Assembly (NCBI GenBank): GCA_017303995.1
Contig: JAFLBE010000049.1
Coordinates: forward strand, 1 to 32,392
Direction of reading: 5' to 3'
DNA: 32,392 bases
DNA from: Bacteroidota bacterium
GTDB taxonomy: Bacteria; Bacteroidota; JABWAT01
Part shown: piece after piece, positions 1 through 9,662 of the stretch
How the letters are laid out: each line of letters begins with the position of its first letter
Numbering within the stretch: the stretch's first letter is position 1
Notes under the pieces: model-generated
The model's database searches: none
The model's input: the letters and a program-made list of their open reading frames with translations, nothing else
Told to the model about the DNA's origin: nothing
Made by a program: the position numbers and the translations under genes

Positions 1-250
1 CAACATCGCAGGCGAAGTTGGCGATAACGTATTAGGCAGGCAGGAAAGGCAATTAAGCTGTTAGCTATTAGCTGTTAGGTAATACAAAAATAAATTTCAG
101 TCAATTACCTTTTTATTTTAGTATTTCCGGACGCATTTAAATTTTTTCAAACTGTCTTTCCCTAAGAGCCAACAGCTTAATTACCCAACAGCTGTCTTCC
201 CGCCTTCACCTAATAGCTAATAGCTTAATTGCCTAACAGCTTCCCCAGCC
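1..250. repeat. Gene-free left edge with inverted heptamer arrays
   Basis: No gene is visible here. The segment holds two arrays of seven-base units that are inverted copies of each other. The left arm is at about 49-84 (units AGCTGTT, AGCTATT, AGCTGTT, AGGTAAT) and the right arm at about 207-240 (units such as ACCTAAT and AGCTAAT, then TAATTGCC). Further AACAGCT-type units lie at 170-194. The right arm ends about 10 bases from the stop codon of the minus-strand propeller phosphatase. The arms could pair in RNA read from either strand. What lies left of the window is unknown. Confidence 0.75.
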
Positions 251-3200
251 TTACCTCACCTTCAGAACCACAAACGTCAGATCATCATCAGCTTCTTTGC
301 CCTGAAGCCACTCATTGGCCGTTTTTTCAAATTCTTCGATAATTTTTTCGGATGAAAGGCCTGCATGTTTTCTGAATAATTCAGAAACTCTGGAATAGTT
401 AAACACTTCGCCCGTTTTGCTGATCAGTTCAGGGAAACCATCGGTCATCAGCAGAATCACATCGCCCGGATTCAATTCCTGTGACTTTATCTGGTAAGGA
501 AATCCGATAAAAGTACCCAGCGGGGCTCCTTCAATAACAAATTCATCAACGGTTTGAGTGGCCGCCCGGTAGATAAATAACGGCGGCATGCCGGCTGATC
601 CAACCTTGAACTGATTATTCCTGATCTTCAGAAACGTCATGCACATTGAAAGACGCTGAAAATCGAGAGCAAGAATACATCTGGAAAACTCCTGCAGAGA
701 ATATACGATATCCTGATGTGAACCCAGAATGTTAAATAAACTCTTGGCGGCTGTAACCAGCGTACCTGCCCGAAGTCCGTGACCGGTTGCATCACCAATA
801 ACGATGGTTAAGGTCCCGTCACTGCTCACATTGAAATCGTAATAATCACCACCAACTTCTGTTGAAGTTTTCATAAAAACTGCAATGTCATAATTTGCAA
901 TCTGCGGAATGAATTTTGGCAGCATGGAAAGCTGAAGTTGTCGTGCTTCCTCAAGTTCTTTCGTTTTCCGGTCATTTTCTGCCTGAATAATTTTTGCCTG
1001 TGATTCTGCAGCCATGGCACGCAATTCAGCTTCTTTAATGGCCATTTCAGCCTGGGATTTGGCTAACAGGCGGTTCCGCTGAAAACGGTCATATCCATAA
1101 ATTGAAAAAACGAGCACCATAAAGTAAAAGATGTAAGCCACGGATGTGCGGTACCAGGGAGGCTCAATTCTGAAAGTATAAACATCTTCGTTGGTTTCAA
1201 GTCCGTTTGAAGTCACTGCTTTGACTCTGAATTTATATTTACCGGGAGGCAGATTCTGGTATTCAACAAAAGGAACGGTTGAAGTGCGGGACCGGGTTTT
1301 ATCATATCCTTCAAGAAAATGCTGATAAAAGGTCTGTCTCGGGTTTTTATAATTCAGGGCAGCATAGGTAAAAACCAAAGAGTTCTTCAGAAAAGGAAGT
1401 GATTTAGGAAAATCATAGAAAAAGAATTGCGTGTCGGCAGAAACCGATGATATTTTTAACGGAAAAATCCGGTTTTCTACTTTATTGATGTAAAGTCCTG
1501 CTCCGTTATACGCCTGAACCATATTGCCATCACCATCCAGAATACTTCCATCGGGACCACCGGAAACCTGGTTTTCATCTTCATAATAAGTTTGAAACCG
1601 TTCATTATTGACGATCAGGGATCCGGATGGAAAGTTAAAGGTCACATTGCCACTCAGATCAACAACCGGATTTGAAAGAGAGGCGGAAGGAAGTCCATCC
1701 TTTTTCGTATAAAAACGCAGGGTTGTGCCATCAAAAATGAACAAACCGCGGTTTCTCAAGCGAATGTACAATTTCTCATTGGCACAAATATCGGTTCGGG
1801 TTCCGGCAACACTTGCACCTTTCAATAATCTGAAGTCTGCATTTGCATTAACACTATCAATCAGATTGATAAAAGACGTCCCGTTAAACTGATAAAAACC
1901 GCCTGTTGCCAAAAAGTAAAGACCTGATTTCAGCCTGCCCACATATTTGAATTGTTCATTGGGCACCTTCCAGCTGGCAGGTGCCGGACTCCATGTTTTA
2001 TTCTCATAGAACCTAATTTTTGTCGGAGAGGACGTCATTTCTTTTAAACTGTCTGAAAAAATACCAAGCAGCCATACCCTGGCCTGATTATCTTCCTGGA
2101 CGTCAATAAGCTGCAATTTTTTACGGTTTTCATCGGCGGAAAAAGGTGATTTCATTTCAATGAATTTTTCACCGTTGAATTTTCCCAAATAAAAATCCGA
2201 TTTTTCCAGATTGTTTGATTCGGGTCTCACATAATTCTGCCAGGCAAAGATATCGCCATTCCTGGTTTCAAAAATTGTGGATGTATTGTAGGATTCAGAA
2301 CGGTCGGACTGAATTTTAGAGAGAGACATTTTGAACTCTCCCGTACTGTCCCGGGTTTCAGTTACTAAATTCACCCCTTTGGAAGTCGGGATCCACACTC
2401 TTGACCTGGTGTCGGCATACGTATCAAAGGTAATGTTGCTGTGAAGGCCATCTTTTTCGGTAAAGCCTTTTAAGGTTGTTCCATCCCAGTAATTGATTCC
2501 GGTCGCATGCGTTTCCGAATATGCTGGCAGATTGGTGTAAGAATAAGAAATCCAAACGATACCATTTCTGTCAGTCTGAAACGCTGGGATTCCGCCCTGC
2601 AATTGCAATAATCCATCTTTGGGTTTCAGCAGCTGTGAACGGTTTGGGTAATAAAAACCAAATCCTTTGGTCGTTGTCAGTATTAATCCGTCTTTGATTT
2701 CAGCTCTGGGTAAAGCCGTCAGGGCATCAACTTTTTTCCAGTTGCCATTTTCAAAGCTGAATTTCTGTTCTGGATATTTTGCAAGCTGATAGTCGTAACT
2801 TACTTTAAAATTGATAAGTTCAGGAAAAATGCTATTGGCCTTTGTAAACATAACACGGGCAAAATCAAAATCGTGAAGGACTTTCCCAGATTTCAGATCA
2901 GTAATCTCTCTGATTTTTTTCATGACATCAGAAACAACCCACCGGCCACCGGTAAACTCAAAAACTGATTTACCGTTTGGTGAAAAAACGTCAAGAACCG
3001 ACGGCACCATCGTGGTGGTGGTCATGAATAATTTTTTCTGTGCTCCACTATAATAGACCTGAAACGGACTGTGGTTTTTGTCCAAATCCTGATGAAAATC
3101 AGTAAACGATTGAAACCGGGTTCCGTCGTACATCAGAACGCCTGATGAGTTTCTATCCGCGGTCGAATATTTTATAATTCCTGAGAAGGCGATCCACAGA

Positions 3201-3949
3201 TTTCCGTTTTCATCTACGGCCGAGGTTGCTGATGGGGAGAAAACGTTGGCATTCTGAAATTTAACTCCGACAGATTCATCAATTTTGGTAAATTTTCCAT
3301 CCTTGAACAAGGCAACGTAGGAATCTTCTCTTGTTTGGGTATTGTGACCGGCAGAAGTAAAAATGAGATCCCCGTTCGGAGCTTCAAAAAATCCGGTAGC
3401 ATTATCCAATGGAAATTCAGGCTGAGAATAAACGGTAAATTTTCCACCTTCCAGTTTTGTAAGTCCGCCATTGAAATTTTTATCTACATAGGGAGTTTGG
3501 GATCCGATCCAGATCCGCCCTTTACTGTCAGCATCGATGAACGAAATAATCTGGCCGGGTAACCCGTTGATGCTATATCCGTCTTCATTTGAGTACGATT
3601 TAAAAACAGTTCCATCAAAACTGATTACTTTTTCGGGGGAAGCAAACCAGAGAACATTGGTAACCGTATCATGATACATCCCCTGCATTTTGGGCAGGCC
3701 AATTTCTTTTCCGACTTCATCAAAATCATATCCGTTGAAACGAAAAGTGCCTTCAATCCCTGAAAGCCAGATGTAACCATCTTTGGTTTGAACAATATTT
3801 GACAAATTGCTCGATGGCAATCCTTCCCTGTTGGTATATTCCACAAAATCTGCATTGGCTTCAGTTTTGTATTTCTGCTGGGAAAAGGCTTCAAATCCAC
3901 CCAAAAGCAGAACGGATATCAGCAAGAATTTCAGATAAAATGCTTTCAT
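251..3949 (-). CDS. Propeller-sensor PP2C phosphatase (Reg_prop / Y_Y_Y / TM / SpoIIE), paralog 1
   Basis: This 1232-residue protein is probably anchored in the inner membrane, with a periplasmic sensor and a cytosolic serine phosphatase. Residues 1-23 form a signal peptide ending AFS. Residues ~30-820 contain propeller-type repeats (for example DGYIWLSG and GRIWIGS). A Y_Y_Y immunoglobulin-like domain follows at ~850-930 (NLPPGKYKFRVKA), one membrane helix at ~935-955, a charged coiled coil at ~960-1008 and a SpoIIE/RsbU-type PP2C domain at ~1010-1232. The metal-binding acidic residues are present: D1035 in EVGGDYYDF, D1053 in GDATGHG, D1170 in TDGFPEL and the DDD at 1221-1223. This is the layout of hybrid two-component sensors with the kinase replaced by a phosphatase. 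AGGA lies five bases before the ATG. The natural target is the phospho-STAS protein encoded at the head of the block. The ligand cannot be read from sequence. Confidence 0.9.
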   Translation of the reverse strand: MKAFYLKFLLISVLLLGGFEAFSQQKYKTEANADFVEYTNREGLPSSNLSNIVQTKDGYIWLSGIEGTFRFNGYDFDEVGKEIGLPKMQGMYHDTVTNVLWFASPEKVISFDGTVFKSYSNEDGYSINGLPGQIISFIDADSKGRIWIGSQTPYVDKNFNGGLTKLEGGKFTVYSQPEFPLDNATGFFEAPNGDLIFTSAGHNTQTREDSYVALFKDGKFTKIDESVGVKFQNANVFSPSATSAVDENGNLWIAFSGIIKYSTADRNSSGVLMYDGTRFQSFTDFHQDLDKNHSPFQVYYSGAQKKLFMTTTTMVPSVLDVFSPNGKSVFEFTGGRWVVSDVMKKIREITDLKSGKVLHDFDFARVMFTKANSIFPELINFKVSYDYQLAKYPEQKFSFENGNWKKVDALTALPRAEIKDGLILTTTKGFGFYYPNRSQLLKPKDGLLQLQGGIPAFQTDRNGIVWISYSYTNLPAYSETHATGINYWDGTTLKGFTEKDGLHSNITFDTYADTRSRVWIPTSKGVNLVTETRDSTGEFKMSLSKIQSDRSESYNTSTIFETRNGDIFAWQNYVRPESNNLEKSDFYLGKFNGEKFIEMKSPFSADENRKKLQLIDVQEDNQARVWLLGIFSDSLKEMTSSPTKIRFYENKTWSPAPASWKVPNEQFKYVGRLKSGLYFLATGGFYQFNGTSFINLIDSVNANADFRLLKGASVAGTRTDICANEKLYIRLRNRGLFIFDGTTLRFYTKKDGLPSASLSNPVVDLSGNVTFNFPSGSLIVNNERFQTYYEDENQVSGGPDGSILDGDGNMVQAYNGAGLYINKVENRIFPLKISSVSADTQFFFYDFPKSLPFLKNSLVFTYAALNYKNPRQTFYQHFLEGYDKTRSRTSTVPFVEYQNLPPGKYKFRVKAVTSNGLETNEDVYTFRIEPPWYRTSVAYIFYFMVLVFSIYGYDRFQRNRLLAKSQAEMAIKEAELRAMAAESQAKIIQAENDRKTKELEEARQLQLSMLPKFIPQIANYDIAVFMKTSTEVGGDYYDFNVSSDGTLTIVIGDATGHGLRAGTLVTAAKSLFNILGSHQDIVYSLQEFSRCILALDFQRLSMCMTFLKIRNNQFKVGSAGMPPLFIYRAATQTVDEFVIEGAPLGTFIGFPYQIKSQELNPGDVILLMTDGFPELISKTGEVFNYSRVSELFRKHAGLSSEKIIEEFEKTANEWLQGKEADDDLTFVVLKVR

Positions 3950-3970
3950 TCTTTTCCTTTATAAAAAGAC

Positions 3971-4020
3971 GGGGCGTAAAATGTTACGCCCTTACGATTT
4001 CGGGGAGAAGGATTTCCCCG
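3971..4020. repeat. Two adjacent palindromic hairpins between the propeller genes
   Basis: The 73-base gap between the two propeller genes holds two hairpins. GGGCGTAA at 3972-3979 pairs perfectly with TTACGCCC at 3984-3991 around a four-base loop. CGGGGA at 4001-4006 pairs with TCCCCG at 4015-4020, two bases from the stop codon of the upstream gene. The first hairpin has a degenerate relative at 11004-11023. In the transcript they may act as a processing or stability element between two coding regions. There is no T-run, so an intrinsic terminator is not supported. Confidence 0.75.
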
Positions 4021-4022
4021 CC

Positions 4023-7000
4023 TTATTTCACCTTCATGACCACAAACGTCAAATCATCATCGGCTTCTTTGTCCTGAAGCCAGTTTAGAGAAACTTTTTC
4101 AAACTCTTCAATGATTCTTGCGGGCGGGAATTGGGCGCATCTTCTGAAGAGTTCAGAAACCCGCATGTAATTAAAGACTTCACCTTTGTTGCTGATGAGT
4201 TCGGGGAAACCGTCAGTCATCAGAAGAATCACATCACCCGAATGCAATTCCTGACTTTCAATCTGATACGGGAAACCGATAAACGTCCCGAGCGGGGCAC
4301 CCTGAACAACAAATTCTTCAACTCTTTGGGTTGCAGCACGGTAAACCAGCATTGGCGGCATACCGGCAGACCCAAGCTGGAACCGGTTGTTTTTGATTTT
4401 CAGGAAACTCATACACATCGAAAGATGATAAAAATCAAGTGCAAGAATACATCTCGAAAATTCTCTCAGTGAAAAAAGAATGTCATGATTGGATGCATGT
4501 GAATTGAACAGACTTTTTGCAGCAGTTACGAGTGTACCGGCTTTAAGGCCATGCCCGGTTGCATCGGCAATGACAACAGTAAGGGTGCCGTCACTGCTGA
4601 GGTGAAAGTCGTAATAATCGCCGCCGACTTCAGTGGCAGTTTTCATATAAACGGCGATATCCAGGTTAGGAATCTGCGGTAAAAACTTGGGCAGCATGGA
4701 AAGCTGCAACTGACGGGCTTCTTCAAGTTCTATCGATTTACGGTCATGCTCTGCCTGAATAATTTTGGCCTGTGCTTCAGCGGTTACTGCACGCAATTCA
4801 GCTTCCTTCAAAGCCAGTTTAGCTTTTCCTTTGGCAATGATTCTTCCCTTCTGGAACCGGTGAAAAGAGTAAATCCCACCAAAAAGAACAATGACGTACA
4901 GACCATAAGCCCACCAGGTTGCCCACCATGGCGGCAAAATCTGGAAGGATATTGATTTGTTTCCGTCACTCCAGAATCCGTCACTGTTAGACCCTTTAAT
5001 TTTCAGCGTGTAAGTTCCTGGGGGCAGGTTGGTATAATTGATAAATGAACGGTTGTCATTCACCCAGTTTTCATCGTACCCAACCAATTGGTGACTCAGT
5101 TTGTTTTTTTCAGGACGGGTATAATGCAAGGCAGCAAAATCAATGCTGATATCATTCTGATCATGAGAAAGCACAACCGTTTCACCAGCAATCATTCTCG
5201 AAATCAGATCAGATATTTCATCATCCGTTTTGGAAATGTAAATGGAAGTAAAAGCCATTTCAGGCGGATTTGAATTAACCTGACCCGGATAAAAACCGTT
5301 CAGTCCGTTATCACCGCCAAAATAAAGACGTCCGCTTGCAGAAACGCCAGACACAAGAGAAGTAAATCCACCGCCCTGTAATCCGTCTGATTTATCATAA
5401 TTAACGATATTGACTTCATTTTGCTCTGATATTGTAATCCTGGAAATTCCCGTCAGACCCGAAACCCAGATATTGCCATCATGATCTTCAAGAACAGAAC
5501 TGAATAAATTCCCTGAAAGTCCGTCTTCAGAAGAAAATTTTCTAAAGGAATCTGAAACCGGGTCGTAAAGGTTCAACCCGTCTGCTGTTGAAATCCAAAC
5601 CTGATTTTTGGAACTGATGAGTAAATCACTGACCGAATTATTGGAAAGCGAATTCAGGGTCGTTCTGTCCTTTTTAAAAATCTTCACTTTCATGGTTTCC
5701 GGGTTAAATACCTGATAACCGGCACCATTGGTACCGATGTAGATTTGCCCTGAAGCGTCTGTTTTTAGGACGGAAATGTTGGCACCCGCAAGAATTGTAT
5801 TTTTGAGCTTCAGCCGTTTACTTTTCCCGATTACCTCTTCCTCTGATGGAGTCAGGGAAATCAATGAAACGCCCCACCAGTCAGGATCAACAGGAGCAGG
5901 CTGATTCCATTTGCCAAAAGAATGCGAGTCATCAGAAATATAACGCAGGTAATAAGTGCCGGCAGTCAGTTTTGTGGTGAGAACTGAAATTCTATTTTTA
6001 TCAGCTCCGGAAAAATAAAATACCCTTTGGTTTTTGGAAAAAAGATCTTCAATCCGCTGGCGATTTTTATCTTCAAGCCATCCGTAATCGAACAAATGGA
6101 TGGAATCACCCGAACCCAAAGTACCTTCCCCTACACTGATCAGACCATAAAATCCATCCTGAGGAATGGTAATCTTGATTGTGGTATCCACATAGTCGCC
6201 CAATTTGGTCAGGGCCGCAACCGGACTATTTATTTTCTGCCGGAGTATTGAATACACCTCAGGATCAACGTCTGCACTGGTTTTCGAATAAAATGAAGTC
6301 ACTTTCCCGGTTTGCTCATCAATCTGGTCAAGTCCCTTTTCGCCACCAACCCAGAGTCTGCCTTTTGGATCCGCCAATAGCGTCCGGATGTTCATGTTCT
6401 GAATTGTGTTTCCGGCAGATTCTCTGGTGTATGCTGTATAAGATTTTGTTTTCAGATCATAAAGCCTGAGGCCATCGCCCCAGGTACCCACCCAAAGTTT
6501 CCCGTCCGGCCGTTCAACAATGGCCCGAGCTGATCCGGTTTTATAAAAATCCTGAATGGGCTGAATCGGAAACTTTTCAAACTCATTTGTTTTTTCATTG
6601 AGGATGGAAATTCCCCCACCGGCAGTTCCCACATAAATCAGATCCGGATTTAGTTTTGAAGGGTGGATGGCGAACGTTTTATCCACTGAAATGGATTTCG
6701 GATTAGTGCTGTCATGACGGTAAAGTTCAATAGGTTCCCGGTCAGGGTCGGTAAATTGAATTCCGTTTTTCAGCGTTCCAAGCCAGATTAATCCTGCATT
6801 GTCTGCAAACAGGGAAAGACCGAAATCCTGTACAACATCGTTTTCATTTTTCAGATTAAACCGGTCATAAGGCTTTATGGTTTTTGTTGCACGGTTGAAA
6901 ATCTGAACTCCATCCGTGCCGTTTGAAACAAACCAGATATTTCCCTTTTTATCCGCCGTTGCCCCATTTCCGGGTGAAATGTTAGAAGGGTTGGTAAATT

Positions 7001-7811
7001 CATAAAAACGCTCTAAACGGAATGAGGGCTGATGGCCAAGAAAAACTGAGTTTTTGGTAACAATAAAAAGAGAATCCGGATTTAAAGAAAATAGGCCTAA
7101 AATAGTTTCACTGCTCATCGTTTTTGCATCTGCTTCAGATAGTTTTACCACACTGAAAACAGAATCACTTTTTAACTTTTTAAGGAGTCGTGAATTGTTA
7201 TATTCCCCAATAAAAAGGTTGTCGTTTGAATCGGAGATCATTAGCGGAATTGAAAGGGTATTGTCTTTTTCCTTTTTTCCGCCGGCATAGTCACCCTTAA
7301 CAGGAATAAAAGTATCCTGATTTTCATCATATTTGACGACAGGACCAAAAGAAGCTGAAATAAAAACATCACCGTTTTGAATTACAGCTGCACTGATTGC
7401 CTGCGGAGCTGTTGAGTTATTGTCGATCAGGTTTCTGAACCGGTTCAGGCTGTAATTTTTGAATTTACGGGTCGTTTTATTCAGTCTGGCCAACTGACCA
7501 TTTGTAATAATCCACAGATTTCCCTTTTTATCTTCGGTGATAAAATAAATCTGGTTGTTATTGATGCTGGTGCTGTCACCGGGTATATTCCGGTAAATAA
7601 CCAGCTTTTTCCCATCATAAACATTCAGTCCGTCATTGGTTCCAAACCACATCAGACCTTCTGAATCCTGCAAAATTGCACTCACAGTGGGGCTCGAAAG
7701 TCCATCTTCAATTCCAATGGTTTTGACGACTCTGCTTTGGGCTGAAACAGTACAAGTAAGGAAAATTAAACCTGAAAAAAGGAAACTCAAGGATTTTAAA
7801 AATAATGCCAT
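4023..7811 (-). CDS. Propeller-sensor PP2C phosphatase with an inserted sensor domain, paralog 2
   Basis: The ATG at 7811 is chosen (1262 residues) because AAGGA lies seven bases upstream; a TTG five codons earlier would overlap that signal. A signal peptide ends near residue 24 (TVSA). Propeller repeats run ~30-505 and ~670-845 (GLMWFGTNDGL, KLWVGTWGDGL, QVWISTADGL). Between them, ~525-665 is a non-propeller insertion described separately. A Y_Y_Y domain (~880-958) is followed by one membrane helix (~962-983), a coiled coil and a SpoIIE-type PP2C domain (~1038-1262). Acidic metal ligands are intact: D1065 in EVGGDYYDF, D1083 in ADATGHG, D1200 in TDGFPEL and DDD at 1251-1253. The last ~230 residues are by eye about three quarters identical to paralog 1, while the sensors differ greatly. 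Role: a second envelope signal converging on the same phosphatase output. Confidence 0.9.
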   Translation of the reverse strand: MALFLKSLSFLFSGLIFLTCTVSAQSRVVKTIGIEDGLSSPTVSAILQDSEGLMWFGTNDGLNVYDGKKLVIYRNIPGDSTSINNNQIYFITEDKKGNLWIITNGQLARLNKTTRKFKNYSLNRFRNLIDNNSTAPQAISAAVIQNGDVFISASFGPVVKYDENQDTFIPVKGDYAGGKKEKDNTLSIPLMISDSNDNLFIGEYNNSRLLKKLKSDSVFSVVKLSEADAKTMSSETILGLFSLNPDSLFIVTKNSVFLGHQPSFRLERFYEFTNPSNISPGNGATADKKGNIWFVSNGTDGVQIFNRATKTIKPYDRFNLKNENDVVQDFGLSLFADNAGLIWLGTLKNGIQFTDPDREPIELYRHDSTNPKSISVDKTFAIHPSKLNPDLIYVGTAGGGISILNEKTNEFEKFPIQPIQDFYKTGSARAIVERPDGKLWVGTWGDGLRLYDLKTKSYTAYTRESAGNTIQNMNIRTLLADPKGRLWVGGEKGLDQIDEQTGKVTSFYSKTSADVDPEVYSILRQKINSPVAALTKLGDYVDTTIKITIPQDGFYGLISVGEGTLGSGDSIHLFDYGWLEDKNRQRIEDLFSKNQRVFYFSGADKNRISVLTTKLTAGTYYLRYISDDSHSFGKWNQPAPVDPDWWGVSLISLTPSEEEVIGKSKRLKLKNTILAGANISVLKTDASGQIYIGTNGAGYQVFNPETMKVKIFKKDRTTLNSLSNNSVSDLLISSKNQVWISTADGLNLYDPVSDSFRKFSSEDGLSGNLFSSVLEDHDGNIWVSGLTGISRITISEQNEVNIVNYDKSDGLQGGGFTSLVSGVSASGRLYFGGDNGLNGFYPGQVNSNPPEMAFTSIYISKTDDEISDLISRMIAGETVVLSHDQNDISIDFAALHYTRPEKNKLSHQLVGYDENWVNDNRSFINYTNLPPGTYTLKIKGSNSDGFWSDGNKSISFQILPPWWATWWAYGLYVIVLFGGIYSFHRFQKGRIIAKGKAKLALKEAELRAVTAEAQAKIIQAEHDRKSIELEEARQLQLSMLPKFLPQIPNLDIAVYMKTATEVGGDYYDFHLSSDGTLTVVIADATGHGLKAGTLVTAAKSLFNSHASNHDILFSLREFSRCILALDFYHLSMCMSFLKIKNNRFQLGSAGMPPMLVYRAATQRVEEFVVQGAPLGTFIGFPYQIESQELHSGDVILLMTDGFPELISNKGEVFNYMRVSELFRRCAQFPPARIIEEFEKVSLNWLQDKEADDDLTFVVMKVK

Positions 7812-7864
7812 CACATCTTCCTTCAATAACTAAAAATTGACTAAAACTTCTCAGGGTAATGGAA

Positions 7865-7964
7865 ACCTCTAAAAACCCTTTTGTATTCCTTATAATGGAT
7901 GAGCTTCGCAGAACTTCGTTAGCCCAATCAAGTTGAGGATGACATTGTTGAGGTTTTTAGAGGT
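7865..7964. repeat. 100-bp MITE-like element with 13-bp inverted ends
   Basis: ACCTCTAAAAACC at 7865-7877 is matched exactly, inverted, by GGTTTTTAGAGGT at 7952-7964. The pair encloses 74 bases with no coding potential. The unit sits between the GAF-PP2C gene and the propeller-2 gene, so it is transcribed if the block is one operon. No clear target-site duplication is seen. It could be a miniature mobile element or a large intercistronic hairpin. No transposase is in the window. Confidence 0.6.
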
Positions 7965-8007
7965 GCCCCAAATACTTGTTGAAAACAAGTTCCAGAAATT
8001 GGTTTTC

Positions 8008-8029
8008 GGTAAATCTGATTCAATTTACC
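8008..8029. promoter_or_regulatory. Small hairpin after the GAF-PP2C gene
   Basis: GGTAAAT at 8008-8014 and ATTTACC at 8023-8029 form a perfect seven-base stem with an eight-base loop, 15 bases past the stop codon of the minus-strand gene. There is no following T-run on that strand. RNA processing or a weak pause is as likely as termination. Confidence 0.35.
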
Positions 8030-8043
8030 TAAGCTGGAATTAC

Positions 8044-9648
8044 CTAATTCCTGCCCAGATATAAGACCGTTATATCATCACTCTGTGGTGCAGAACCCGT
8101 GTAAAGTTTCACATCTTCCAATAAGTCACTGATAAATTTTTCCGGTGATGGATGGGAATGATTCTGGAAAAATTGTTCGAACTTTTCATCGGTATATTCT
8201 TCTTCCACGTCATTCATGGCTTCCGGAATTCCGTCAGTGTATAGAAGCAATTTTTCTCCCGGCTGAATCACGATTTCTGCTGAATCGAATGGCAGACCCA
8301 TATTCAGCATGCCAAGCGGAATTCCCCCCGCGTCAATTTTTTCCATTGATCCGTCTGCACGAAGAACAAAACCAGGATTGTGACCGGCATTGACGAAGGC
8401 AAGTTTGCCGGTTTCAGGTTCAAGAACGGCAATCAGGCAGGTGATAAATTTATCGGCAGGTGAGGCTTTGTAAATGATGGAATTGAGTTTTCCTGCAAGA
8501 TCCTTCAACGGCATATTCATGCTCATATAAGCAGAAAGTGAAGCATTCAGCGTGCTCACCAGAAGTGCTGCAGGAACGCCTTTCCCGGCAACATCGGCCA
8601 TGATCAGGGCAAAACGGCCATCACCCAACGGAAAACAGTCGTAATAATCTCCGCCCACTTCTTTCGAGGGGATGTTGAGTCCGGCAAGTTCATAACCAGA
8701 GATTTCCGGCAGTTTGGTGGGGATAATCTTTTTCTGGATATCGGCAGCAACTGAAAGTTCACGCTTAAGCGCTTCAATTTCGATACTTTCTTCGTGATGG
8801 GCTTCATTTTCAAGTGCCGTCAGCACCTGACGGGCAAAAGCACCCAGCAACAATTCATCGGTTGCTTCAAAAGGAACAGCCCCGGCTCTGCTTTCTTTAT
8901 CAGCCAGTGTAAACAAATACGTTTTCGACTGAAATTCAATTTCACTCTGGATCAGGTTATCCGATTTGAGGATAAACTCGCCGGGAACGCCTTCGGGGAT
9001 TGAATATTCCCTGAGTAAATGTCCTTTTTCAAGAATCTGAAGTACACCAAAAGAAGCATTGGTAATTGAAACCACCCGTTCAACCGAAGTTTCGAAGAGA
9101 GTTGAGTTATGGTTCAGTTTTGAAAGCTCAATACCAGTATCAATTAAACTGTTGAGCTGCACAACCCGGTGATTGAGGTCGAATGAAAATTGCTTTTCTT
9201 TTTTCTGGCTGATGAAAAACTGGTAGGCATTATCAAGCTGCTGGAGAAAAATATGAAGGGCAATAGTATCCGTTTCGGCGAAATCAGTTCGGTCGAGTTT
9301 CTGACCGATAAGAAGTCCGAAATGGGACTGATCAATCAGTGGAAGCGTAATTGCCAACCTTGTTTTCTGACCGGAAACCGATTCAAAAACAAACTGATCT
9401 GAAGGTTTCAGCCAGGTGGTTACATCTGCTTCGTCGAAAGTGGATCCATAAACCCGTTGCCAGCCTTCCCCATTTTTATGAAACAGACAAAAGTCGGTCA
9501 CGAGGAAGTTTCCGCGGAGAAGGTGATGAAAATTCCGGCCAAGTTCCTGGAGATCGGACGATTGGGTTAAAAGGGAAAATCCTTCCTGGAAAGATTTAAC
9601 CTGGAATTTAAGTTTATCAATCGATTGGGAAAAAGATTCGTTTTCCAT
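8044..9648 (-). CDS. Cytosolic GAF-domain PP2C serine phosphatase (RsbU-like)
   Basis: A 534-residue soluble protein with no signal peptide or membrane helix. Two divergent GAF-like regions (~20-145 and ~160-285) are joined by a short helical linker (~290-308) to a SpoIIE/RsbU PP2C domain (~310-534). Metal ligands are present: D334 in EVGGDYYD, D352 in ADVAGKG, D472 in YTDGIPEA and the SDD at 523-525. Expected role: dephosphorylate the serine-phosphorylated STAS protein encoded 14 bases upstream, in response to a cytosolic signal sensed by the GAF regions. Its PP2C domain is clearly different from those of the two propeller proteins, so it is not a recent copy. The start is the first ATG and has no strong ribosome-binding site, suggesting translation coupled to the STAS gene. 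Confidence 0.9.
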   Translation of the reverse strand: MENESFSQSIDKLKFQVKSFQEGFSLLTQSSDLQELGRNFHHLLRGNFLVTDFCLFHKNGEGWQRVYGSTFDEADVTTWLKPSDQFVFESVSGQKTRLAITLPLIDQSHFGLLIGQKLDRTDFAETDTIALHIFLQQLDNAYQFFISQKKEKQFSFDLNHRVVQLNSLIDTGIELSKLNHNSTLFETSVERVVSITNASFGVLQILEKGHLLREYSIPEGVPGEFILKSDNLIQSEIEFQSKTYLFTLADKESRAGAVPFEATDELLLGAFARQVLTALENEAHHEESIEIEALKRELSVAADIQKKIIPTKLPEISGYELAGLNIPSKEVGGDYYDCFPLGDGRFALIMADVAGKGVPAALLVSTLNASLSAYMSMNMPLKDLAGKLNSIIYKASPADKFITCLIAVLEPETGKLAFVNAGHNPGFVLRADGSMEKIDAGGIPLGMLNMGLPFDSAEIVIQPGEKLLLYTDGIPEAMNDVEEEYTDEKFEQFFQNHSHPSPEKFISDLLEDVKLYTGSAPQSDDITVLYLGRN

Positions 9649-9662
9649 GAAGGAATCTGAAC

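Noticed and set aside
7812-7826. TTG start for propeller-2
   Set aside because: The ATG at 7811 has a well-spaced AAGGA, and a normal signal peptide follows it.
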